A stretch of 64,000 bases of DNA from Bernardetiaceae bacterium (lineage in GTDB: Bacteria; Bacteroidota; Bacteroidia; Cytophagales; Thermoflexibacteraceae): positions 60,862 through 124,861 of the forward strand of contig JANWWZ010000007.1 in assembly GCA_025057115.1 (NCBI GenBank). The letters run 5' to 3'. Below, piece after piece: positions 30,794-40,124 of the stretch. The notes beneath the pieces were generated by a model that worked only from the letters and a program-made list of their open reading frames with translations, made no database searches and had not been told where the DNA came from. The position numbers were made by a program, and so were the translations under genes. Within the stretch, counting starts at the first letter, position 1. The number at the start of each line of letters is the position of its first letter.

Positions 30794-32134
30794 TTATATC
30801 AGGATTTTGCCAACCGCATAAATATTAGCTGGATTTGCTTGCACGAAAAGCCATACAAGAGTGCGATTGTCAAAGGCGCGGTTGGTTCCCATGTCTAAGA
30901 TCGCATAAGAGCGGTCAAAAACTTTTTGTAATTCGAAAAGGGCTTGTTTGAGTTCTCTCTGGTGAGAACGCCGATGGGTTTCTATAAAACTTTGCCCTAC
31001 AGCGGCATTGTTTTTGGCATACCGCGCCAAAGAGGCATTGGCGTAAATAATGTCAAAAGTTTTGCTTTGTAAAATGGCAAAAAAGTTATCGGCGTCTTCA
31101 AAAAAATCTCTAATGCGCCAATTGTTTTCTTTTTCTGTATGTACTTCGTTAATAGCCAGTAAAAAGGCAGCATTTCCCTGCTTAGTCGGCGGCAAGGGTT
31201 TGTAGTAACATGCCGAGGGAATGAGCCTGCCATTGCGGTGGGCAAACAAAACAAAATCTTTGACTGCCTTGCCATCTAATAAATTTTGTTCAGTGGCTTT
31301 GTAGCGCAATGCTTGAGCTTCGTTGGTAATCCATCCTCTATATTGCCGCGAAGCAAGGTTGAATTGCTCGAGGGTATAGCCAAACAAGCTAGTAAATGAA
31401 GGAGAGATCCACTCCAGCCAATAGTAATTATTTTGCATCCATCCTTTGCAAACAGCTGTACTGGTAAATACTTCAGCAATTTCGTAGCGGGCAATGCATT
31501 CACTTAGTTCTTGTTGTTTTCTAATGTAGTCGGTTACGTCTTTTACAATGCATACTCCTCCTATGATATTGTGAGCATTGTCGCGCAAGGGGCTAAAATA
31601 CAATTCATGCCAGTATTGTTTGCCATTGGGATAGGTATAAGCTTTTGCAGGAAAAGAAACATACTCCCCTTGCAGAACGCGCTGCTTTACAAGATTATCT
31701 TTCTGGTAATCAATTGCTTGTGGAGCTGTATGGTAAATTTGGCAAGGCGTTTTGCCAATAGCCTGCTCTGCTGGAATGCCGCTGAGTTCTTCCATGCGTT
31801 TATTCCACAAGGTATATTGCAATTGATGATTAAAGGCAAACACCCCATCGTGGTTGCTGTCGATGACATAGGAGGAAAGCAAATGTTTCAATTCCTTAAA
31901 ACCATTCAGTCCTTTAGGTGAAAATCCCGAAGTGTTGAATTGTTCAATAGCTCCTAGAAATTGCAGGGCTTCATTTTGCTGTTGTCGCAAGTTTGCAAGG
32001 AGTTTGATTTTTTGTTGCAAAGGAGTATTGCGCTGACCGCGTTTTCCTTTCAGTACATGGTGCACTTCTTTTTTGCTGCAACCGGCGGCATTAGCTATTA
32101 TTTCTATGTCCGATGCGGTAAGTTCTATTGCCAT
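30794..32134 (-). CDS. PAS-domain protein with N-terminal HTH-like segment
   Basis: N-term LTASDIEIIANAAGCSKKEVHHVLKGKRGQRNTPLQQKI (HTH-like); PAS regions VFAFNHQLQYTLWNKRMEELSGIPAEQAIGKTP.. and SPSFTSLFGYTLEQF. Confidence 0.75.
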   Translation of the reverse strand: MAIELTASDIEIIANAAGCSKKEVHHVLKGKRGQRNTPLQQKIKLLANLRQQQNEALQFLGAIEQFNTSGFSPKGLNGFKELKHLLSSYVIDSNHDGVFAFNHQLQYTLWNKRMEELSGIPAEQAIGKTPCQIYHTAPQAIDYQKDNLVKQRVLQGEYVSFPAKAYTYPNGKQYWHELYFSPLRDNAHNIIGGVCIVKDVTDYIRKQQELSECIARYEIAEVFTSTAVCKGWMQNNYYWLEWISPSFTSLFGYTLEQFNLASRQYRGWITNEAQALRYKATEQNLLDGKAVKDFVLFAHRNGRLIPSACYYKPLPPTKQGNAAFLLAINEVHTEKENNWRIRDFFEDADNFFAILQSKTFDIIYANASLARYAKNNAAVGQSFIETHRRSHQRELKQALFELQKVFDRSYAILDMGTNRAFDNRTLVWLFVQANPANIYAVGKILI

Positions 32135-32201
32135 TTTATGCTAAAATGTTCTTTACTGGGGAACAAAATAACGCCAATAAATTTAAATTGAAAAAAAATA
32201 C

Positions 32202-32213
32202 CCAAAATTTTGG
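32202..32213. promoter_or_regulatory. Perfect 12-bp palindrome in divergent promoter region (possible operator)
   Basis: CCAAAATTTTGG between divergent HTH-PAS and XRE genes. Confidence 0.4.
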
Positions 32214-32273
32214 TCGTAATGCAAAATTTCCTCAACTTGGTCATAAGAATCAACAAATAACTGCTCGAAAGCT

Positions 32274-32651
32274 ATGATTAATTTAGCAAATAACATCAAA
32301 TTCCTAAGAGACGTGAACAATTTAAGCCAATACGGCTTTGCAAAGTTGTTTAATTTGACAAGGGGCAAGGTAGCTTCTTATGAGGTGGGTACCGAACCTT
32401 CTCTTAAAACCTTAGTTGCTATTGCCAAACACTTCAACCTAACCCTCGATGAGCTAGTAACGGCTGATTTAAGCACGATGACGCCACGGCCTAGCGAAAC
32501 CCAACTAGCCCAAGAAAAGCTTGCTGAAGAAGCCAAGTGGGAACGCACCCTAGCAGAGTTAGAACAGCTTCGCAAGGAAAATGCCGAACTCAAAAAAGAT
32601 AAAGCGCATCTTCAAGCCTGGTTAGACCAACTCCTCAAGCGTGGTTTATAG
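32274..32651 (+). CDS. XRE-family HTH regulator with C-terminal coiled coil
   Basis: NLANNIKFLRDVNNLSQYGFAKLFNLTRGKVASYEVGTEPSLKTLVAIAKHFNLTLDELV; Leu-rich heptads AELEQLRKENAELKKDKAHLQAWLDQLL. Confidence 0.9.
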   Translation: MINLANNIKFLRDVNNLSQYGFAKLFNLTRGKVASYEVGTEPSLKTLVAIAKHFNLTLDELVTADLSTMTPRPSETQLAQEKLAEEAKWERTLAELEQLRKENAELKKDKAHLQAWLDQLLKRGL

Positions 32652-34523
32652 CCACTCCCAAGCACTGCGGTAATAATTTTTGCTAATGGCAAAATCGATC
32701 AGCGACTGGTAATAAGGATGGCAACCTAGCGTAGCACTGTCTCCTATAATTACCAGTCGTTTTTTAGCTCTTGTCATGGCTACGTTAGTTCGGCGCAGGT
32801 CGTTGAGGAAACCTATCTGACCTGTGGTGTTGCAACGCACTAAGCTGATGTAAATACTTTCTCGCTCTTGTCCTTGAAAGCTGTCAATGGTATTGACTTC
32901 AATGTCAGGGTAGCCGTCTAGCTGTTGGCGCAGGAGTTTTACTTGTGCTTGATAGGGACTCACCACCGCTATTTGCAGGGGCAATAATTCCCTATCCCTG
33001 CAAATTATGTTTTTAAGTAACATCGCTTCTTGCTCATTAAAAATGCTGCCAGTGGCAAGGTCTATTTTTTCTTCAAAACCACACCCAGCGGTGTCTATAA
33101 ACATCATAGGCGGAAGTTGCTCATGCAACCACTCATGGCTAATATTTATTGCTGCCTGCAAGCGATTCGAGTAAAACCACTGAGAAGGGAAAGCCATAAT
33201 ATCGGGATGCATGCGGTATTGCACCGAGAGCATGACGCTTGCATGGCTAGCATAAGGAAAACTCATAAAGCGTTCCATAAGACTAATGGCTAACCCTTTG
33301 CGCGCTGCTTCATTGGATTTGACTACCGCAGGCAGTTGGCAATGGTCTCCCGCCATCACTACCCGATGCGCTTTTGCAATAGCTATCCAGCAGGCTGGCT
33401 CAACAGCCTGAGCAGCCTCATCTATGAACACTGTTTTAAAATAGCGGTTCTTCAAAACAGGGTGAGCCGCTCCTGAAAGAGTGCTTACTATCACTTGTGC
33501 CTTAGCAAGTACGTCATTAATAATATATTCTTCGGTTTGGTTAGCCAATTTCAAATATTGCCTTGCTTCTTGACGAAGAAATAGACGTTCTTGATACGCT
33601 TTCTGGTCAAAATGGCGCTTGTATTTACTGGCTTGTGCGAAAAGTTCAACAACTTTGCGGCGCCATTGGAGCATTTGTCGGTAGTCGGGATGGTGTTCTA
33701 GCTGAGCTTCTAAGGTAAGGCTTTGCAACTCCTCTCCTACTCTAGCTGGATTGCCAAGGCGTACTACATTCAATCCCATTTGCGAAAGTCTTTCAGCAAG
33801 CAAATCAGCAGCATTATTGCTAGGGGCAACTGCCAAAGTTTGCTTTTCTGTCGCTACAGTTTGGCGGATAATTTCTACCAAAATAGTGGTTTTACCCGTG
33901 CCTGGAGGACCGTGAATCACAGCTACATCACAGGCATTGTGAACCAATTCTAAAGCCTTTTGTTGGTCGTGGTTGAGCGATGGAGGAAAGTAATGCCATT
34001 GACCTTCTTTAAAAGAAGGCGGGCAAAAACCTGTGAGGATTTCCCGCAACTGGGCTAGACGATTGTCTTGGGCTGCCATTACCGCCTTGAGAGCCTGTTC
34101 CATGGTCTGGTAAGTAATGGCATCGTACATGAGTGTAACTCCTATGGGAGATTCCTCTACCCATTGGGGCAGTTCTTCCTGGTCTGTAACTAAACTGAGT
34201 TTTTCTTGCCAGGCGGCAGTAATTACTCCGCAAAGCCATTGCTGCATTTTGCCGTTTTCCCAACGGGCAAGCATGGCCGCTGCATTGGGCTGAAACACCA
34301 GCGGCGCATCAAAATGGCTAAGGCGAGCAATTTCTAGGCGCAAGCGATTGCCCGTGGTTACTTGGCTGCCAATAATTTTGACAGGGTACCAAGTGTATCC
34401 ACTTTGCCGCTGATGACTTAAAGAGGCTTCTTCTACTTTTTGCTTAAACTCCTGTTCTTCTGTCTGTTTTTCTAGCGCTATTAGCTCAAGCAGGTTTTGC
34501 AAGTGCGTCAAAGACGCTGACAT
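32646..34523 (-). CDS. Superfamily 1 DNA/RNA helicase, IGHMBP2/Upf1-like
   Basis: AVIHGPPGTGKTTILVEIIRQ; VFIDEAAQAVEPACWIAI; GDHCQLPAVVKS; QYRMHPDIMAFPS; NTIDSFQGQERESIYISLVR. Confidence 0.95.
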   Translation of the reverse strand: MSASLTHLQNLLELIALEKQTEEQEFKQKVEEASLSHQRQSGYTWYPVKIIGSQVTTGNRLRLEIARLSHFDAPLVFQPNAAAMLARWENGKMQQWLCGVITAAWQEKLSLVTDQEELPQWVEESPIGVTLMYDAITYQTMEQALKAVMAAQDNRLAQLREILTGFCPPSFKEGQWHYFPPSLNHDQQKALELVHNACDVAVIHGPPGTGKTTILVEIIRQTVATEKQTLAVAPSNNAADLLAERLSQMGLNVVRLGNPARVGEELQSLTLEAQLEHHPDYRQMLQWRRKVVELFAQASKYKRHFDQKAYQERLFLRQEARQYLKLANQTEEYIINDVLAKAQVIVSTLSGAAHPVLKNRYFKTVFIDEAAQAVEPACWIAIAKAHRVVMAGDHCQLPAVVKSNEAARKGLAISLMERFMSFPYASHASVMLSVQYRMHPDIMAFPSQWFYSNRLQAAINISHEWLHEQLPPMMFIDTAGCGFEEKIDLATGSIFNEQEAMLLKNIICRDRELLPLQIAVVSPYQAQVKLLRQQLDGYPDIEVNTIDSFQGQERESIYISLVRCNTTGQIGFLNDLRRTNVAMTRAKKRLVIIGDSATLGCHPYYQSLIDFAISKNYYRSAWEWL

Positions 34524-34658
34524 GGGGTAGCTTTTTGCTTAATCAATTAAAAACATGCTTAATAAGTCATCATCAAAGTTACAGCGCGACTTGCAAGTGC
34601 AAGGATAAGCACTTTAAACAACTTGAGTAGGTATATAATTCGGGCAAAATTTTTTACT

Positions 34659-35951
34659 TTAGTCAATTACATCAAATCCCGTATAGGGGACAAGCACTTT
34701 AGGCAAGCGAATTCCTTGACTTGTTTGATGGTTTTCCAGCAAAGCCGCCACTACGCGAGGAAAGGCTAATGCACTACCATTAAGGGTGTGCAACAATTGG
34801 GTTTTGTTGTTTTCATCTCGGTAGCGCAACTTAAGCCGAGTAGCTTGAAAAGTTTCAAAATTGCTTACTGAACTCACTTCCAGCCATCTTTGCTGAGCAG
34901 CGGCATATACTTCAAAGTCATAAGTAAGGGCAGCGGTAAATCCCATATCGCCGCCGCAGAGTTTGACCATGCGAAAGGGCAGTTCCAGGTCGATAAGCAA
35001 ACTTTTTACGTACTGGCACATTTCCTGCAGAGCTTCATAGGATTTATCTGGTGTTTGGATTTGAACAATTTCAACTTTTTCAAATTGATGCAATCGATTC
35101 AGTCCGCGCACGTGGGCACCCCAAGAACCTGCTTCGCGCCGAAAGCAAGGGGTAAAACCTACGTTTTTAATGGGCAAATCTTCTTTGCGCAAAATCATAT
35201 CCCGATAAAGGTTAGTAATGGGCACTTCTGCTGTTGGGATTAGATACAGTCCATCAGCGGCAATGTAATACATTTGCCCGTCTTTGTCAGGCAGTTGCCC
35301 TGTGCCATAACCAGAGGCTTCATTTACCAACGAGGGAGGTTGTATTTCCACATAACCAGCTTGAGTGGCGCGGTCTAGGAAAAAGTTCATTAAAGCTCGT
35401 TGTAGTTTTGCGCCTTTGTTTTTGTAAACAGGGAAACCCGCTCCCGTGATCTTATTGCCTAGTTCAAAGTCGATGATGTCGTATTTTTTGACCAAATCCC
35501 AATGGGGTAGTGCATTGCTATCTAACGTAGGTAGGGAGCCATGTTGAAATACTACCTCATTGTCTTGGGCGGAGCGCCCATCAGGTACGCTTTCGTGAGG
35601 TATGTTGGGAATGGTGTATAGCTTGCGGGTTAATTCCTCCTCTAGGGCTGCTAGTTTATCGCTGAGGTGTTTTGAAGTCGTTTTTAACTCTAAAGTTTCG
35701 GCTTTGGCTGTTTCTGCTTCTTGGTGTTTGCCCGCTTTGATCAAAATGCCGATTTCTTTGGAAAGGGCATTGAGGCGAGCATTTGCCTTGTCTAACTCGG
35801 CTTGCGTATGGCGGCGCTCATCGTCTATGGCAAGCACTTCGGAGATAACTTGAGCCGCGTTGGGAAAATGGCGCTTATTAAGTCCAGCAATGGCTTTTTC
35901 CGTGTGTTGGCGCAGAAAACTTATCTGAAGCATGGCACGAAGAGTTATCAA
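34659..35951 (-). CDS. serS: Seryl-tRNA synthetase
   Basis: Likely start MLQISFLRQHTEKAIAGL (35933); LYLIPTAEVPITNLYRD; PCFRREAGSWG; LHTLNGSALAFPRVVAALLENHQTSQGIRLPKVLVPYTG. Confidence 0.97.
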   Translation of the reverse strand: MITLRAMLQISFLRQHTEKAIAGLNKRHFPNAAQVISEVLAIDDERRHTQAELDKANARLNALSKEIGILIKAGKHQEAETAKAETLELKTTSKHLSDKLAALEEELTRKLYTIPNIPHESVPDGRSAQDNEVVFQHGSLPTLDSNALPHWDLVKKYDIIDFELGNKITGAGFPVYKNKGAKLQRALMNFFLDRATQAGYVEIQPPSLVNEASGYGTGQLPDKDGQMYYIAADGLYLIPTAEVPITNLYRDMILRKEDLPIKNVGFTPCFRREAGSWGAHVRGLNRLHQFEKVEIVQIQTPDKSYEALQEMCQYVKSLLIDLELPFRMVKLCGGDMGFTAALTYDFEVYAAAQQRWLEVSSVSNFETFQATRLKLRYRDENNKTQLLHTLNGSALAFPRVVAALLENHQTSQGIRLPKVLVPYTGFDVID

Positions 35952-36319
35952 GAAGTAACTTGAGATAGTTTTTCTACCAAATCTTCAAAATTAATATCAA
36001 AATGAGAAGCGTGATAAATGCATTTTCCTTGAAAAATTAACAATACTTGCGGTGATTGGTGCTTTACGCCAAAATCGTTAGCGATTTGGTTAGAAACATC
36101 GCGGTAAGCGATCAAGTCCAAGTAATAGGGCATTAAACCATGTACTCGCGCAGCATCCCAACAACGCTCAAGCCTATTAAGCGCGGCATGGCTGATGGAA
36201 CAACGCGTGCTGTGTTTGAAAATTAACACGGGATGTTGATGAGAATTTTTTTTGAGCACTTCCAGCTGAGAAGCAGCGGTCAAACGATTCCAGTTCATAT
36301 CAAAAGAACAAGCCAGCAA
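35948..36319 (-). CDS. ytxJ: Bacillithiol-system monothiol bacilliredoxin, YtxJ/BrxC-like
   Basis: LIFKHSTRCSISHAALNRLER; SPQVLLIFQGKCIYHASHFDI; start probably MNWNRLTAAS. Confidence 0.85.
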   Translation of the reverse strand: MLACSFDMNWNRLTAASQLEVLKKNSHQHPVLIFKHSTRCSISHAALNRLERCWDAARVHGLMPYYLDLIAYRDVSNQIANDFGVKHQSPQVLLIFQGKCIYHASHFDINFEDLVEKLSQVTS

Positions 36320-36479
36320 ATTTAAACCGAAAAGTTGGATACAAGTTCTTGCAGCTTAAGACAAGAGACAACCGCCAACAACTTAATTATTTGGACTTAG
36401 AATTGCTCTAAATTTTACTTTGTGCAAACATTTTTCACTGACAAACATTATATTGGTAGGAAATTAAGCAGAAAAAAGT

Positions 36480-37034
36480 ATGAAAACGGTTATAACCGCT
36501 AAAACTTCTCTAACGCCAGAAGTGGAAAGCAAACTCAATAAACAAGTTCGTCTAGAAGGGCTCTCTGCCTTTTACTACTTGGCGATGGCTTCATGGTGCG
36601 AGAACAGAGGCTATTTAAATGCTGCTGAGTTTCTCTACGATCATTTTGAGGAAGAGAAAATGCATATGCTCAAGCTCATGCACTACATCAATGAGGCAGG
36701 GGGGCATGCGTTGGCTCCAGAAATTAGCAACCTGCGCTACGAGTTCAACAGTTTCCGAGAAGTATTTGACCATGTGCTAGAGCATGAAATCACTGTAAGC
36801 CGAGCAATTAGCAACCTAGCAGATTTTTGCTTCCAAGAAAAAGACTTTGCTACATTCCAATTTTTGCAGTGGTATGTAAACGAACAGCGCGAAGAAGAAG
36901 CAATGGCGCGTCGCCTAGTAGAGCTTTTTGATATAATTGGCGAGGAAGGACAAGGAATTTGGCTAATTGATCAAGAAATTGGCAAAATGCTCAAAAAGCT
37001 AAAAGCCGAACGCGCCGCCGAAGAAGGCAAATGA
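36480..37034 (+). CDS. Ferritin
   Basis: LNKQVRLEGLSAFYYLAMASWCENRGYLNAAEFLYDHFEEEKMHMLKLMHYINEAGGHAL; FLQWYVNEQREEEAMARRLVEL. Confidence 0.95.
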   Translation: MKTVITAKTSLTPEVESKLNKQVRLEGLSAFYYLAMASWCENRGYLNAAEFLYDHFEEEKMHMLKLMHYINEAGGHALAPEISNLRYEFNSFREVFDHVLEHEITVSRAISNLADFCFQEKDFATFQFLQWYVNEQREEEAMARRLVELFDIIGEEGQGIWLIDQEIGKMLKKLKAERAAEEGK

Positions 37035-37059
37035 TGTTGCCTTCTGAGCTCTATCTTTT

Positions 37060-37092
37060 AGCGAGCAAATTAATCCATTTGCTCGCTTTTTG
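37060..37092 (+). terminator. Intrinsic terminator after ferritin gene
   Basis: agcgagcaaat-taatcc-atttgctcgct followed by TTTTT. Confidence 0.85.
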
Positions 37093-37350
37093 TTTGTGAA
37101 TCTTTCTCAAGTACTCCAAAGAGTTACCAGCCTACTTGCGCTTGTGCTTAGTTTTTCCTTTTCAAGCCACTTACCTTGTACAAACAAATTTTTTGCATGA
37201 GAGCAGTTGTAATCTTGGTCTGTTTTGTTAGTTTTTTATCCCAAAAAGCAACGCGTATAAAAAACCTTAAGCAAGAACAACACAAAAATTTGGCAAGATT
37301 TGCTTAGTTAATTTGCTTGCACCAAGAGCGTTTGCCCAGCTCTATTTGCC

Positions 37351-37358
37351 TACTTTTG
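37351..37358 (+). promoter_or_regulatory. Bacteroidota -7-like box TACTTTTG upstream of folK
   Basis: Exact TANNTTTG match about 24 nt before ATG 37382; no well-spaced -33 TTTG identified. Confidence 0.35.
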
Positions 37359-37381
37359 CAGAAAAAATCTTCCAGAACTTT

Positions 37382-37876
37382 ATGAACGCGTATACAGCTC
37401 ATTTGCTATTGGGCACCAATGTAGGGGATCGAGAGGGGTATCTTTCTTTTGCAGTAGAAAAAATTAGCCAACTTGCTGGAAAAATCGTACATATTTCACA
37501 AATTTATCAAACTGCAGCTTGGGGTTTCACCCAACAAGCTGACTTTCTTAACCAGGCTCTTGTTGTTGATACGCCCCACGAGCCAGAAACCTTGCTATCT
37601 ATCCTGCAAGAAATTGAAAACCAAGCAGGTAGGCAAAGGCTATTCAAATGGGGACCTCGTACCCTGGACATAGATATCATCGCCATTGACGATTTAGTCA
37701 TTCACTCTGCAAAGTTATGCGTTCCTCATCCTGCCATGGCGCAAAGGCGGTTTGTTCTACATCCTTTGGCTGATTTACTACCTACCTGGCGCCATCCCCT
37801 TACAGGACTGACCTATGCCCAAATGCTAGCCACTTGCCAAGATACCTCTTTGGTGCAAAAATACCAAAGACTTTGA
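37382..37876 (+). CDS. folK: 2-amino-4-hydroxy-6-hydroxymethyldihydropteridine pyrophosphokinase
   Basis: LLLGTNVGDREGYL; GPRTLDIDIIAIDDLVI; VPHPAMAQRRFVLHPLADL; start at ATG 37382. Confidence 0.95.
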   Translation: MNAYTAHLLLGTNVGDREGYLSFAVEKISQLAGKIVHISQIYQTAAWGFTQQADFLNQALVVDTPHEPETLLSILQEIENQAGRQRLFKWGPRTLDIDIIAIDDLVIHSAKLCVPHPAMAQRRFVLHPLADLLPTWRHPLTGLTYAQMLATCQDTSLVQKYQRL

Positions 37877-37923
37877 TCGTGAACTGATTTAGGTATATAT
37901 TGCGGTCAAATCTACTTATATGC

Positions 37924-38499
37924 ATGAGTGCTACCGAGCAGTCTTTTAGCATTTATGAGTTCTACCGTCGGCTCAAGGTGCATCATCTTTCTTTAGTGGC
38001 ACAAGGGATTATGTCACAAGATTTGCTTTCTTTGATTGCCTTGAGCATCAAGCGCCGCCCTGACAATGAAGTTATTGCCCGTCGGCTTTTTGCGCTAGTA
38101 GTAGAACTGGCTCAAAACATTTTGCACTACTCAGCTGTCAAGGAGTTTTCAGCTAAGGATCAACGCGAGGTAGGAGTAGGCATTGTAGCTATCGGCGAAT
38201 CGGACACGCACTATTTGGTTGCCTCTGGCAACGTGGCTCAGCCAGAAAATGCCGCTTATGTGGCTCGCCATTGCGATTATATTAACCAACTAGACCCCGA
38301 CGAACTACGGGAATACTACCGACAACAGCGCCGCTTGCCAGTAAAAGAAGGCAGCGTAGGAGGTAGCATTGGACTGATTGAAATAGTGCGCAAGTCAGGG
38401 CAACCCCTCAGTTATGAAATCATTCCGATAGAAGATGACAAGGTATTTCTTATCTTTGTTGCCAAAGTAAATAAGTCCCTCAATCCTCATGTGGATTAA
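37924..38499 (+). CDS. siaB: SiaB family protein kinase (DUF6272)
   Basis: FSIYEFYRRLKVHHLSLVAQGIMSQDLLSLIALSIKRRP..RRLFALVVELAQNILHYSA; directly followed by SiaC-like gene. Confidence 0.8.
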   Translation: MSATEQSFSIYEFYRRLKVHHLSLVAQGIMSQDLLSLIALSIKRRPDNEVIARRLFALVVELAQNILHYSAVKEFSAKDQREVGVGIVAIGESDTHYLVASGNVAQPENAAYVARHCDYINQLDPDELREYYRQQRRLPVKEGSVGGSIGLIEIVRKSGQPLSYEIIPIEDDKVFLIFVAKVNKSLNPHVD

Positions 38500-38520
38500 T
38501 GTATGCAAGGGCAATTAGTA

Positions 38521-38904
38521 ATGGAAAATTTTTACAGCGCACCTGATATTTTTATCCCTGAAATTAACTTCAATGCCCAAACAGGTCATTTGAGCATTAG
38601 TGGCGAATCCTATCACGAGTACACGCTAGAGTTTTACAAGCCCGTCTTTGAGTGGCTATCTGAATACTTAAAAACACCAGGACGTCATATTGTTTTTGAT
38701 TTTTGCATGAGCTATTACAACACCAGTACTTCGCGGCGGTTTATGGAAATTTTTGACCTTTTGGCGGAGTACCAGCAAAGCGGCAAAGGTACAGTAACAA
38801 TTAACTGGTACTACAAGCCCGAAGATATTGATATGAAAGAAAGCGGCGAAGAATACGCAGAAGATACGGGCTTACATTTCAACCTCATACCCCTAACAAA
38901 ATAG
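38521..38904 (+). CDS. siaC: SiaC family regulatory phosphoprotein (DUF1987)
   Basis: MENFYSAPDIFIPEINFNAQTGHLSISGESYHEYTLEFYKPVFEWLSEYL..FDFCMSYYNTSTSRRFMEIFDLL. Confidence 0.87.
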   Translation: MENFYSAPDIFIPEINFNAQTGHLSISGESYHEYTLEFYKPVFEWLSEYLKTPGRHIVFDFCMSYYNTSTSRRFMEIFDLLAEYQQSGKGTVTINWYYKPEDIDMKESGEEYAEDTGLHFNLIPLTK

Positions 38905-39571
38905 AAGGATCGGGGCAAAGAGCCAGCCAATAGTGGCGGTGGCTAGCGGCGCATACTCCTGGAAAGTCTCCTTTGTTGCCCATCATGTCTGTGATGAGTT
39001 GGAAGTGCAAGTGCGGCGGCCAACTCCCATTTTCACAAGGAGAACCTATCCAAGCAAATACTTGCCCCGCTTGAATCTCTTTGCCTTCATCCAATTCTTT
39101 TAAAGACTGCTCTGCAAGGTGCCCATAAAGAGTAAAAAATTTGCAATTTTCTAGCTCATGCTCTAAAATAATCGTGTAGCCATAGTCTCCAAAGCGGTTG
39201 TTGTTGGCAAAACTGTGTACTTTTCCTGGAAGAGGAGCGGCAATCGGCGTTCCAGCATAGGTCCATATGTCAATGCCTAAATGAACAGTGCGCGGTTTAT
39301 TTCCAAGAGTAAAATGCGGGCTGCGATAGTAACAAAAGCGTTCTTCATTATACCCTCCAACAGCAGCGATAGCGTTTCTTTCTTGGAGTTGCCCGAAGAC
39401 ATACTGGCTTAGCACCTCTGTGTCGCGCCAGTTGATAGCTAAAAGTGATGAGTTGTTAGCTGTTAAGTCGATGTGCCAGATGTGCTCCCCCTTCAAGCTA
39501 AAGGGCATGACAGAGGCAAAACTATCCTTGTATTTTTCCAATAAAGATAGCAGGTTTGTCGCTTTTTTCAT
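38885..39571 (-). CDS. M23 family metallopeptidase (LytM-like)
   Basis: VHLGIDIWTYAGTPIAAPLPGKVHSFANNNRFGDYGYTIILEHE; YGHLAEQSL; GSWPPHLHFQLI. Confidence 0.92.
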   Translation of the reverse strand: MKKATNLLSLLEKYKDSFASVMPFSLKGEHIWHIDLTANNSSLLAINWRDTEVLSQYVFGQLQERNAIAAVGGYNEERFCYYRSPHFTLGNKPRTVHLGIDIWTYAGTPIAAPLPGKVHSFANNNRFGDYGYTIILEHELENCKFFTLYGHLAEQSLKELDEGKEIQAGQVFAWIGSPCENGSWPPHLHFQLITDMMGNKGDFPGVCAASHRHYWLALCPDPSILLGV

Positions 39572-39575
39572 ATCT

Positions 39576-40124
39576 TTACTCAGGTTCTAGTCCAAGTAGT
39601 TGGCGTAATTGGTTTAAAATTGGATGCTGCTCTATCAAAAAGTAGAATTTTTCTGCATTGGTGTATAGCTTTGGGCTATTGGCTTGGCTTTCTTCAAAAG
39701 AGGCTTCTTTTGTTTGAACACTAAGTGCGTTGTCGTTAAAATGTTTGCGCAAAAAGTCAATTAACTGAGATTGTATTTCTTTGAATGCCTCCACATCTGT
39801 TGCATTCCGTCGAAGAGTGTGGCTAATGACGGGATATGCAAATTCAATTGGCTTCCAGGTAAGCATGCTAAAGGTGAGCGGTTTGTGCTGCTTGAATGGT
39901 TCTGCAAAATCATTCCATGCTTGTTGTACGGTTTCTGCAGTCGGTGGAGTGAACGTAGTACGCGTTGCTGAAGAAAAAGTACCTAAAGAAGCAGCGGGTT
40001 GGGGAGGTGGTTGCTCTTGGAGGGGTTGTCTTTGAATCTTGGGCGTAGCTTTGATAGGTCCTTTAGCAGCTGAGAGCAACTGTCCAGCAAGAGCGCTTTT
40101 TTCCTGACTCGATTTTAATTCAAT
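39576..40124 (-). CDS. dnaX: tau-specific C-terminal extension of DnaX, -1 frame relative to 40115..41266 (predicted to be reached by slippage on A10)
   Basis: The -1 frame is open from the A10 tract: KKK-IELKSSQEKSALAGQLLSAAKGPIKATPKIQRQPLQEQPPPQPAAS...YTNAEKFYFLIEQHPILNQLRQLLGLEPE*. The tracker starts this ORF at an internal TTG (40079). Confidence 0.8.
   Translation of the reverse strand: MELKSSQEKSALAGQLLSAAKGPIKATPKIQRQPLQEQPPPQPAASLGTFSSATRTTFTPPTAETVQQAWNDFAEPFKQHKPLTFSMLTWKPIEFAYPVISHTLRRNATDVEAFKEIQSQLIDFLRKHFNDNALSVQTKEASFEESQANSPKLYTNAEKFYFLIEQHPILNQLRQLLGLEPE

Noticed and set aside
39576-40079. Independent hypothetical protein starting at TTG 40079
   Set aside because: The frame is open upstream all the way into the dnaX A10 tract, and the predicted product is better explained as the DnaX tau extension.
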